Shown here: positions 17,827 to 25,395 of the stretch, one piece after another
Layout of the letters: each line of letters begins with the position of its first letter
How positions within the stretch are numbered: the stretch's first letter is position 1
Assembly: GCA_905339155.1 (NCBI GenBank)
Contig: CAJPFJ010000030.1
Coordinates: forward strand, 24,189-88,188
DNA: 64,000 bases
Source of the DNA: Methanosarcinales archaeon
GTDB taxonomy: Archaea; Halobacteriota; Methanosarcinia; Methanosarcinales; Methanoperedenaceae
Direction of reading: 5' to 3'
The notes under the pieces: generated by a model
What the model was told of the DNA's origin: nothing
The model's database searches: none
The model's input: the letters and a program-made list of their open reading frames with translations, nothing else
Position numbers and translations under genes: made by a program

Positions 17827-18189
17827 TTATTTTAGTAATTTTCTCATTGCATTCTTGCAGACATTGACCCCTGGCGCTCCGGCAGTAACGAAAACAACGC
17901 CAAGGGTGTCCAATATTTCTTCCTTGGTCGCACCGTGATGAAGCGCACTTTTCATCTGCATTTCCACACAATCAGGGCAGAGTCTTCCTGCCACCACCGC
18001 CATTCCCATAAGCACCTTTATCTTCGCAGAAAGAGCCGTATCAGTCCACATCGCTTTATCGCTTGCGTGGTACATTTTAAACCATTCCGGCTCTTCTTCT
18101 CCAATAAGCGTCATTATCTCGGGCGTAAAACCCATGTTTTCCTTTGCGAATTCAAGCTGTTCTTTTACTTCCTTTTTTTCCATTGCCAT
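17827..18189 (-). CDS. Carboxymuconolactone decarboxylase-family (AhpD-like) protein
   Basis: The 120-residue protein has the CMD-family redox motif RLCPDCVEMQMKSALHHGATKEEI, a CxxC followed by His, as in AhpD-type peroxidase partners. No decarboxylase role should be read from the family name. GGAGG lies just before the first ATG and better spaced for the second in-frame ATG two codons later, so the start is 18189 or 18183. A second, shorter family member stands at 21800 beside the arsenite exporter. Confidence 0.85.
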   Translation of the reverse strand: MAMEKKEVKEQLEFAKENMGFTPEIMTLIGEEEPEWFKMYHASDKAMWTDTALSAKIKVLMGMAVVAGRLCPDCVEMQMKSALHHGATKEEILDTLGVVFVTAGAPGVNVCKNAMRKLLK

Positions 18190-18367
18190 AACCTCCCTGT
18201 CAATATTATACTAGAATCTTCCTCCCGTTTTTTCAACCACTTTTGTTCTTGCCTATAACTTATAGAGCAGCAAAGACTTTTCGGATATGCTCTAAGTTCT
18301 ATCTGCCGCTTGACCCTATTTCTATATTAGAAGTTCCCACGTCTACAAAACACATAATATCCCTTCT

Positions 18368-18802
18368 TTAAGTTTTTTTAACTTTATTAGCCAAGTCTTT
18401 TCCAAGCCTCTTGCACTCTTCAAGATCTTTCTCCTCAGGTGTATACTGGACTCGTAACACAGGATCAATAACTTTCATTCCAAGTTCACGCATCTTTTCC
18501 GCGATCATCACGGGAGCCTCTCCGCTCCATCCATAGGAGCCAAACGCTCCACCGATCTTGCCTTTTGCATTGAGTTTACTGAGGCTTTCAATAAATTTTT
18601 CCATGGGCGGCAGCATCTTGTAATGGAATGTTGATGAACCCAAAGCTATTGCATCTGCGCTTTTCAACTCTTCAATTTTTGCTTCATGGAAATTCATGGC
18701 AACAGCCTCTACATTTCTTGACTGGGCACCTTCTACTATAGCATCTGCCATTTTTTTTGTATTTCCCGATGTACTAAGATAGACTACAACTATTTTTGGC
18801 AT
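18368..18802 (-). CDS. Flavodoxin
   Basis: The 144-residue protein has the FMN phosphate loop VVVYLSTSGNTKKMAD at the N-terminus, the aromatic-flanked loop GSSTFHYKMLPPMEKFI near residue 57, and FGSYGWSGEAP near 88. The domain resembles the FMN part of F420H2 oxidase/FprA-type proteins but stands alone. A close paralog lies at 35580-36017. Flavodoxins carry one or two electrons in the cytoplasm. It is monocistronic. Confidence 0.92.
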   Translation of the reverse strand: MPKIVVVYLSTSGNTKKMADAIVEGAQSRNVEAVAMNFHEAKIEELKSADAIALGSSTFHYKMLPPMEKFIESLSKLNAKGKIGGAFGSYGWSGEAPVMIAEKMRELGMKVIDPVLRVQYTPEEKDLEECKRLGKDLANKVKKT

Positions 18803-19092
18803 ATTTCCTCCCTTTCATATCAAGATTGAAATAATAATTTATTATCTCTCACTCGTATATATGTTAAAGGTAATTTCAGATAAGGCTTTCGCTCATTGAA
18901 TTTGTCTGATATGCTAAAGTGGCCCAGTACAAACGTTCGTGTCACCAGGTGCCATTGAGATAAATCAAAGAAGAACTTGCAGCAAAACAGATTCAGTGGG
19001 TTACATTGGGAAAGCCCAAAGGCACCATTCAAAAAAGTAAATTTTGACAGAGATCGGGATAAAAGAGAATATATACAAGAGAAAGAAAACCC
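18803..19092. other. Gap, possibly decayed upstream part of a DUF3795 gene
   Basis: No intact frame is visible. The plus strand just before 19093 may be the damaged N-terminal half of the DUF3795 remnant, judging from a Lys/Glu-rich run in several frames. Confidence 0.3.
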
Positions 19093-19332
19093 TGCCCAGG
19101 GGCAGACATAAATATTAAAAGATGTGAAGGTTGTACAACCTTTCATTTATGCTGTAAAGAAAAGGGAATAACTCATTGCTATGAGTGTGGTGACTTTCCT
19201 TGCAGACGGTTTAAATCTTTTTCAAAAAGATGGTTAAAAAATGGTCAAGATTTCATTGAAAATCAAAAAATGTTAAAAGAAGTTGGGGCGGATCAATTTT
19301 TAAAGTATTATAATTCAAAAGTGAATAAGTGA
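19093..19332 (+). pseudogene. C-terminal remnant of a DUF3795 cysteine-rich protein
   Basis: The frame reads CPGADINIKRCEGCTTFHLC, then HCYECGDFPCRRFKSFS, then KMLKEVGADQFLKYY and a stop. The spaced cysteine pairs and the ECxxFPC element are those of DUF3795, a small metal-binding family. An in-frame stop at 19060 and lack of a start show that the N-terminal half is lost. Confidence 0.65.
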
Positions 19333-19488
19333 ATATAAAAAGAATTATGGTGGGTTTTTTATATTCAACCTGGTGAGAGGATGGGGTCCTGGAAGGAGAG
19401 AAAATACTACATTTTTATCTCAAATTGAAGTATTTCACCTGTTATTTAGGATAATATTGACCAAACAGACCAGATAACCACACTTAAA

Positions 19489-19515
19489 TACTACAAAAAC
19501 AATTAAATTGTAGTA
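19489..19515. promoter_or_regulatory. Operator-like inverted repeat over a TATA-like box
   Basis: TACTACAA (19489-19496) and TTGTAGTA (19508-19515) are a perfect eight-base inverted repeat with an 11-base AT-rich spacer. The left arm overlaps a TATA-like cttaaata, and the right arm ends on the A of the next ATG. A bound dimeric regulator here would block transcription. The target genes are doubtful. Confidence 0.35.
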
Positions 19516-19622
19516 TGACGAAATATAGAGTAGTTATTCCAATAGGTATAAACAAAAATGTGCTGAACATAAGAAGGGAAGATATCGCCCTTGGCCTGTC
19601 TATGATCTCTCTTCCTAGATGA
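19515..19622 (+). CDS. Short hypothetical frame after the palindrome
   Basis: A 35-residue frame (MTKYRVVIPIGINKNVLNIR, ending in SLPR) starts at the palindrome. It has no ribosome binding site and no recognised domain. It could be the start of a gene whose body was lost, or chance. Confidence 0.2.
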   Translation: MTKYRVVIPIGINKNVLNIRREDIALGLSMISLPR

Positions 19623-19658
19623 ACCTGGAGGCCCGGTGGTAACGTACGGTATCAGAAT

Positions 19659-19922
19659 ATGATAAAAGAGCGGACCATACCGTTAGAGCTGGGTATCACT
19701 CCTCTAACAAAAAAGATAGATAAAGGATTGAAAGTGGCTTTTTTTGCGAAGGTTAAACGGCCCAAATCCAGAATGAAGACCGAGATTCATATTGGCGTTG
19801 TGAAGTCATTCGATGGGCGTGGAGTAGTGGTTGAAGGAATCACCCTGCATGGAATATACAATCGTTCTCCAGACAAGCTTTTTGAAGTTCATAAAGATAT
19901 AAGCTTAGGGATGTTTCAATGA
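19659..19922 (+). CDS. Hypothetical small basic protein
   Basis: The 87-residue protein (pattern: a basic start, KVAFFAKVKRPKSRMKTEIH, then GVVKSFDGRGVVVEGITLHG) looks like an all-beta fold. I do not recognise the family. It stands alone in the decay zone and may be a leftover; no clear ribosome binding site precedes the ATG. Confidence 0.45.
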   Translation: MIKERTIPLELGITPLTKKIDKGLKVAFFAKVKRPKSRMKTEIHIGVVKSFDGRGVVVEGITLHGIYNRSPDKLFEVHKDISLGMFQ

Positions 19923-20000
19923 ATAATTATTAATCAAACCAAAAATATTGTTCTTTAAATTAAGGACCTCTGATTTTTATGCAAAATAAAATATAAAATT

Positions 20001-20162
20001 TTATCTTGTATTTCGCCTTAGCAAGTAAATTATTGAAACTGTAGTGTCGTCTGATTCTGCAAAGGTCTTGTTCCATTTCTCAACTGGAACTGCGCCAGCA
20101 CCAACTGAAAGCAACAGAATTGCCAGCAATGTTAGTCCAACTGTTATTCTGAAAGATCTCAT
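20001..20162 (-). pseudogene. N-terminal fragment of an exported repeat protein
   Basis: The frame starts MRSFRITVGLTLLAILLLSV, a signal peptide, followed by VEKWNKTFAESDDTTVS and a stop soon after. The WNKTF..SDD element is how the beta-propeller-like surface repeat proteins common in Methanosarcinales begin (usually WNKTFGGSDDD). Only the first 53 residues remain. A start four codons upstream at 20174 is also possible. Confidence 0.55.
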
Positions 20163-20283
20163 TTCAATAACCATAAGTCTATTTTATCCCCTTTTTTATA
20201 AAGTCCAGTACTCAAAATACTTTTAACCAGCCGTCTACATCATCTTATAACTTAAATACTATAAATAACTTATGATTATAATC

Positions 20284-20602
20284 ATGAACAAAATTATTAG
20301 AAGCATAATAACTATCGCTGTAATCGCATCTGTTTTGGCTTTTGCTGGATGTATAGGAAAAGACTTCTACCACTGATAAAACAATAGGGACTCCAACAAT
20401 TACCACAATCCCTACTTCTACTCCAAATCAAGTAGTATCAACCCCTACACCAACACATAAAACAACCTTAAATGTAACACTGAAACTGGATATAAATGGT
20501 ATCAAGATAATAACTTCAATAAGAGATTTCGAAAACCATAGTTCAAATTTTTTTGAAATTCCTTGCAGGGTTTTATTAATCGTATGCACGTATAAAGTGT
20601 AA
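20284..20602 (+). pseudogene. Lipoprotein with Thr/Pro-rich linker, one frameshift
   Basis: The first frame gives a lipoprotein signal with lipobox (SVLAFAGC) and stops after CIGKDFYH. One base later the next frame reads TSTTDKTIGTPTITTIPTST and onward to a short domain NVTLKLDINGIKIITSI, ending at 20602. Joining the frames gives a normal archaeal lipoprotein start with a Thr/Pro linker, but the domain is cut short. It may be a broken gene or a sequencing slip in the AAAA run near 20365. Confidence 0.6.
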
Positions 20603-20611
20603 GAATGACAA

Positions 20612-21796
20612 ATGGAAGGCAGGAATTATAATGAATATTGCAAAAAAGGTGATTTCTTGAAAGATACAACAGGTTGCGTTGGAGGAACAAATTCAGGCAG
20701 TCTTGGCATAATAAGTAAATACCTGACCCTCTGGATCCTTCTTGCCATGGCAGGCGGGATAATCCTTGGAGCTGTTTATCCGCAGGTAGCCACCATACTT
20801 GACGCTGTCAGGATCGAACAGGTCTCACTTCCCATAGCGATAGGTCTTATCTGGATGATGTACCCGCCCCTTGCCGGAGTAAAGTACGAGGAACTCTATA
20901 AAATGAAGCAGCAGGGGAAAGCCCTTAGTGCTTCCATTGTCCAGAACTGGATTATCGGTCCTGCGCTCATGTTCGCCCTTGCCTGGATATTCCTTCCTGA
21001 CCTTCCAGAGTACCGCATAGGTTTGATCCTGATCGGTCTTGCACGATGCATCGCCATGGTTCTTGTCTGGAACCAGCTCGCAGGTGGGGATAATGAACTG
21101 TGCGCGGTTCTTGTGGCTGTGAACTCTATCTTCCAGGTAGCGCTGTATTCGGTTCTCGCCTATGTATTTATAACAGTATTATCAGCATGGATAGGCGGTG
21201 CAGGGGCAGGAGCTGTTGTGGACATTTCCATATGGGAAGTGGCCAAAGCGGTATTCATCTATCTGGGAATTCCCTTTATTGCAGGCATAATAACACGGTC
21301 TGTTCTCGTAAAAAAGAGGGGAAAGGATTGGTATGATAATGTATTTATGAAAAAACTTGGTCCTACTGCTTTGATAGGACTGCTCTTTACCATTATCGTT
21401 ATGTTCTCCTTAAAAGGAGAGTACATTGTAAAACTCCCCACGGATGTATTCAGGATAGCAGTCCCGCTGCTTTTGTATTTCATCATAATGTTCGGCATCT
21501 CTTTTATCATGTCGTACAGGCTGGGGTTTTCTTATGACCAATCCACAACCCTGGCATTCACCGCGGCAAGCAACAATTTTGAACTTGCAATAGCGGTGGC
21601 AGTTGCCGTGTTCGGAATAGGCTCGAGTATAGCTTTTGCAGCTGTCGTGGGACCTCTCATTGAAGTTCCTGTAATGCTTGGACTGGTACATGTGGCAAGG
21701 AGAGTCAGCGTCATGTGGTTTGATCAAAATGGTCTGCCGATAAACAGAAGAATTACTGCTACTGTTATAGGAAACACTAATAAAAAGGAGGAATAA
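20612..21796 (+). CDS. acr3: Arsenite efflux permease, ACR3 family
   Basis: The protein of up to 394 residues has ten membrane helices and the ACR3 landmarks: [37 protein letters not shown], the essential-cysteine segment [21 protein letters not shown] near residue 147, and a C-terminal helix with [15 protein letters not shown]. It exports As(III) as a cation-coupled or uncoupled carrier. The ATG at 20612 gives an odd Cys-containing 30-residue leader; TTG at 20657, with AAGGTGA five to six bases before it, is the better start. The CMD-family gene follows after three bases. Confidence 0.93.
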   Translation: MEGRNYNEYCKKGDFLKDTTGCVGGTNSGSLGIISKYLTLWILLAMAGGIILGAVYPQVATILDAVRIEQVSLPIAIGLIWMMYPPLAGVKYEELYKMKQQGKALSASIVQNWIIGPALMFALAWIFLPDLPEYRIGLILIGLARCIAMVLVWNQLAGGDNELCAVLVAVNSIFQVALYSVLAYVFITVLSAWIGGAGAGAVVDISIWEVAKAVFIYLGIPFIAGIITRSVLVKKRGKDWYDNVFMKKLGPTALIGLLFTIIVMFSLKGEYIVKLPTDVFRIAVPLLLYFIIMFGISFIMSYRLGFSYDQSTTLAFTAASNNFELAIAVAVAVFGIGSSIAFAAVVGPLIEVPVMLGLVHVARRVSVMWFDQNGLPINRRITATVIGNTNKKEE

Positions 21797-21799
21797 AAT

Positions 21800-22093
21800 T
21801 TGTCATGGTTCGATGAGAAAACACCAGATGTTGCAAAAGCATTCTCTGAGTTGAGAAATTCGGTATATAAAGAAGGTGCACTTGATCTTCGTACAAAAGA
21901 ACTTATCTCTATCACCGCTTCAGTGCTTATGAGGTGCGAACGGTGCACGGAAATCCATGCCCAGCGCGCGAAAAAACATGGCGCTACTGATGAGATGATA
22001 GCTGAAGCTGTAGCCTGTGCCATGTTTGTGGCTGCAGGTTCCCAGTTATCATGGAGCGATGTATATGAAAAAATAATGGAGAAAAAGGAATAG
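21800..22093 (+). CDS. Carboxymuconolactone decarboxylase-family protein
   Basis: The 97-residue protein has the CMD motif LMRCERCTEIHAQRAKKHGATDEMI with a CxxC and His. It starts with TTG at 21800, eight bases after AAGGAGG, and lies three bases downstream of acr3, so it is co-transcribed with the arsenite exporter. Family members near ars genes are common, and a thiol redox role linked to arsenic stress is likely but unproven. Confidence 0.88.
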   Translation: MSWFDEKTPDVAKAFSELRNSVYKEGALDLRTKELISITASVLMRCERCTEIHAQRAKKHGATDEMIAEAVACAMFVAAGSQLSWSDVYEKIMEKKE

Positions 22094-22146
22094 ACAAATT
22101 TAGAAAAGAAGGTTGATAACACTAATTTTAATTATTATTGTGCAAC

Positions 22147-22263
22147 TTAATCTGTCCAGAAAAAGATAGGTAAAAATCTTCCTTTACTTTCTTCATTATG
22201 TTTCTGTCTATCAACCATTCTTTCAGTCTTCTCTCTTATCATTTCGGTGTTGCTCTGGGTCAT
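22147..22263 (-). CDS. 38-residue microprotein ending FLPIFFWTD, copy 1
   Basis: The frame starts with ATG at 22261-22263, preceded by a strong CGGAGGAAATC ribosome binding site. It encodes a charged, helical N-terminus (MTQSNTEMIREKTERMVDRQ) and a short hydrophobic C-terminus GRFLPIFFWTD. A second gene with the same ending and a similar TERQ..K..N..E lead-in stands at 61353-61484, also with its own ribosome binding site. I know of no described family. The protein is too short for a membrane helix; the aromatic tail may bind a partner or insert shallowly in the membrane. Confidence 0.7.
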   Translation of the reverse strand: MTQSNTEMIREKTERMVDRQKHNEESKGRFLPIFFWTD

Positions 22264-22488
22264 GATTTCCTCCGTGTTTTTATCTTCTTTTCTCTCAGAC
22301 GCTACCTGTTAATATTTACTATAAACATAATTATTTATATACACATCAGGTAAATAAAATGATCATCATAATAATAGTACTGAGCATAAAAAGCAAGACA
22401 GTTTCAATCTTTGTGCGGAAGTTTCCAACATGAATCCTCAGGAAATACAACTTGATTTAATCCAACAATACTGAAAAAGATATTTAAG

Positions 22489-22629
22489 TCAATTTGAGTC
22501 ATTTTTTTGATGATGGATTTTATATGAATTCATGCACCTCAATGTGCAGAACATATTTTCTTTGACAATGTCATTCTGAACGTATATTTCCGCGTGGCAA
22601 TTTTTGCATTTTACTTCAACTATTTCCAT
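22489..22629 (-). CDS. 46-residue zinc-finger-like protein
   Basis: The ATG at 22627-22629 follows AAGGAGGATACAAC, an excellent ribosome binding site. The protein has two cysteine pairs, VKCKNCHAEIYV near residue 8 and MFCTLRCMNSYK near 28. Spacing and the FCTLRC...Y element resemble TRASH/MYM-type treble-clef zinc fingers. CKNCH also fits a heme motif, but there is no signal peptide. It may bind metal or nucleic acid; its location upstream of cytochrome genes, on the opposite strand, says little about its role. Confidence 0.65.
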   Translation of the reverse strand: MEIVEVKCKNCHAEIYVQNDIVKENMFCTLRCMNSYKIHHQKNDSN

Positions 22630-23073
22630 GTTGTATCCTCCTTAATGACTCGCCGAATTTCTTTTCAAGCTATCAGTTCTCATTTCTTTAATACCTTTTT
22701 AGTTTCCCCCGTTGATACATGGGCTTATGTTTTTATAATTATATATTTCTATGTTTAGTATAACCTGTCTATTTATCATCAAGTAGGCTCTTAATTACAT
22801 AAATAGTTTGCGCTTAAAAGTGCCACATATCCAGATTCAGCCGTCATGCCAATATAAATACAAGCGATGGCACCCCTGAAATAATTAAAGGCAATCTTCA
22901 ATTTTTTTGTATCATAATTAATAGTTATATTTTTTTCATCCCAAATGCATTAAGTATATATAGATTGCAGTGCATGACTTTATTGGATAGAACAGGATAA
23001 AATTAGTATTTTCAATTATATGGAATGGATAAATATAATTGTCAAAATCTAATTCAAAATAAGGAGATAGGAT
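22630..23073. promoter_or_regulatory. Divergent promoter region before the surface cytochromes
   Basis: This AT-rich stretch has TATA-like aagtatatatag near 22954 and a well placed aaggagatagg ribosome binding site directly before the cytochrome ATG at 23074. I see no gene in it. Confidence 0.45.
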
Positions 23074-25332
23074 ATGTTGGATAGGTTTATATGCAAATGT
23101 TCGTTCACGATGAAAAAATCATTTCTGTTAAAATTTTTTTATATATCGATGTTATTTTTAATGATGATCGGACCATCAATTGCAGAAACATTCGATGATA
23201 TCCATAAGGATCTGGATGAAAACATGGGCGACTCCGGATGCCTGAAATGTCATTCTTCACATCAGGGGACTATATTGGAAGTTCCACAGAAAAGCAGTAT
23301 CAATGTTGGATCCCCGGAACTGCAAAATATCCGGTTAATGACAGACTCTGAAGTTACTGGAAATATTACAATCGTTACAAGTGTTGGACAAAATTGGCTC
23401 CAGCAAGGAATCTTTGGACCTAACCAATCAGATGTGACAACAGACAAAAGCTGGGGCTGGACATTTTTTGATGAAATATATATATCGATTCCCAATGGAA
23501 CATCAAGCGGTTATATGAGTCCACCTGAGAGAACAACCCAGAGGAACAGCATCTACGCTCTCTTACTTGATAGCGGAAATAATAGCAATCCAATAAAAAA
23601 TGCACAGGTCACAGCAGATGTGACCTACTGGATATATGATGGTGTGAATTATACAAATCAAAACAGTCAGATCCAGCTCACAGAAGACTCGAATCACAGT
23701 GGATTGTATAGTGGAATCTTTTATTTCTATGGTGGCCAGCCAGAGGGCGGATATTGCGGAGGATGCCATCCGATCCATGGGGCGGATACAAATGCAGGTT
23801 ACTTTCCTGGAAACTATACTGCCAATATTACAGCGCAGGCAGATAATAAAATTGCAACGTCCCAGGTAAGCTTTGAAGTAACTGCGTGGGGTTGTGAAGA
23901 CTGCCATGGCAGCGGTAATCCACATCAGACTAAAGTACTGGGCATAGACTCATATTGTTACCTCTGCCATGGTGTTAACGAGCTTTTACACCGCCAGGAT
24001 GATGCTGGAAATCCACACCAGAATACAGCCCATAGAACTATCCAATGCACAGATTGCCATACTGGTAAAGCTGTGAATTCGCATACTTTCAATGGTGTCA
24101 CCTTTGCAAAAGGTGGCATTGACAATAACAGATCTCTTCCGCAATACAATTATGTGGCAACAGAGTTGAATACCGGGACCCACATAAACCTGAGCTGCGT
24201 ATATTGTCATGACGATCTGGCATTACCTGGCCCTTCCGGAGGATACAGGGCTGACAACTACACCATAAAGAGCACAGTCAATAACTACACTCCGAGCTTT
24301 GCAAGCATACAGCAATTCCAGGATTACTATGTCATCAATGTAGCCAGGGAAGGACCACTTAATGTGACACTTGACTGGGAAGGAACTTCAAATATTGGTT
24401 TTTATCTTTATCCGCCTGACTTCAACCCGGGAAACAGAACAACGCCTTTCAATCCAGATGAAGGCGATTACCCATACTATAATGGTTCAACCATGACTAA
24501 AAAACCAGAAGATTATACAAATAATACACCCATGTCAGGTAAATGGATACTGGCAGTATATGGTTATGATTTCTACAGTGGAGGATTAAGATATGGACAG
24601 CTGCAATCAGCATTAAAATACACAATTAACACCACCTACCCTATTCAAAGAAAAGATCTTCCGACTATTCCGGAATGCAACAGCTGTCATAACTCAGACG
24701 GAACTGGAAGAGCTTTAACAACCGACAACATCCCTGACTGGAATCCGGGCTTTGCTCATGTTGATACAAATAACGATGGAACTCTGGATGTTCAATGCAG
24801 GATGTGCCACGATTCAATGCATGAAATAACAGTCAAAGACTGCCGCACCTGCCACACTACAGCCCCGGTAAATCATCCCATCAAAGAGCCTGAATTTGCA
24901 CAAAGAACCATCAGCCAGTGCCTTGAATGTCATGGTGATCCGCACCAGGTAACATCAGCAGGAGGCACGGATTGTATCGCATGTCATTCTCCAAAGGATG
25001 TCAATATCTCGAAATTTGCCCGCCATGCAGATATCAACACAGGCGATGGAGGAGGGAATGCAACGAATTTTGATTGCTGGACATGTCACTATCAGAAGGA
25101 TATGAACAAAAACAATGTATACCTGTGCGGGGACTGCCATTCAAATACCAGCGGCATAGTAAATATTTCAAACACTTCGCTTATTATGAGTGATTTCATG
25201 CACGGGTCGATGACCACATGCAGGGCATGCCATGCACCAACCGGTGGTTCTCATCCCGGTTATCACCAAAATGGAACTGTGGGGCCGCTGGGACTTGTAG
25301 AAAATATATTAAGAAAGAATCATGCACCCTGA
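23074..25332 (+). CDS. Large surface multiheme cytochrome, 14 CxxCH sites
   Basis: The 752-residue protein has an N-terminal signal (hydrophobic residues about 18-37, ending SIAE), then CLKCH, a beta-rich region with CGGCH, then CEDCH, CYLCH, CTDCH and CVYCH. Residues about 400-530 form an Ig/PPC-like beta domain without cysteines (NVTLDWEGTSNIGFYLYPPD, then GKWILAVYGYDF). The C-terminal heme block has CNSCH, CRMCH, CRTCH, CLECH, CIACH, CWTCH, CGDCH and CRACH, 14 sites in all. There is no membrane anchor at the end. Such proteins are candidates for extracellular electron conduits in ANME archaea. The next gene is a paralog sharing its last block. Confidence 0.9.
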   Translation: MLDRFICKCSFTMKKSFLLKFFYISMLFLMMIGPSIAETFDDIHKDLDENMGDSGCLKCHSSHQGTILEVPQKSSINVGSPELQNIRLMTDSEVTGNITIVTSVGQNWLQQGIFGPNQSDVTTDKSWGWTFFDEIYISIPNGTSSGYMSPPERTTQRNSIYALLLDSGNNSNPIKNAQVTADVTYWIYDGVNYTNQNSQIQLTEDSNHSGLYSGIFYFYGGQPEGGYCGGCHPIHGADTNAGYFPGNYTANITAQADNKIATSQVSFEVTAWGCEDCHGSGNPHQTKVLGIDSYCYLCHGVNELLHRQDDAGNPHQNTAHRTIQCTDCHTGKAVNSHTFNGVTFAKGGIDNNRSLPQYNYVATELNTGTHINLSCVYCHDDLALPGPSGGYRADNYTIKSTVNNYTPSFASIQQFQDYYVINVAREGPLNVTLDWEGTSNIGFYLYPPDFNPGNRTTPFNPDEGDYPYYNGSTMTKKPEDYTNNTPMSGKWILAVYGYDFYSGGLRYGQLQSALKYTINTTYPIQRKDLPTIPECNSCHNSDGTGRALTTDNIPDWNPGFAHVDTNNDGTLDVQCRMCHDSMHEITVKDCRTCHTTAPVNHPIKEPEFAQRTISQCLECHGDPHQVTSAGGTDCIACHSPKDVNISKFARHADINTGDGGGNATNFDCWTCHYQKDMNKNNVYLCGDCHSNTSGIVNISNTSLIMSDFMHGSMTTCRACHAPTGGSHPGYHQNGTVGPLGLVENILRKNHAP

Positions 25333-25395
25333 AATAATGCCAAATTATATATGGGATCAATGCATATTTTCATTCGGATAAGGATAGGAGAAGTT

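Larger units (their letters stand above)
19333..19658. other. Intergenic stretch with a promoter-like palindrome and a 35-codon frame
   Basis: The only items seen are the inverted repeat at 19489-19515 and the short frame at 19515-19622 described separately. The rest is AT-rich without coding appearance. Confidence 0.4.

Noticed and set aside
22570..22629. CKNCH in the 46-residue protein as a heme site
   Set aside because: No signal peptide or membrane helix, so heme attachment outside the cell is not possible; a second Cys pair suits metal binding.
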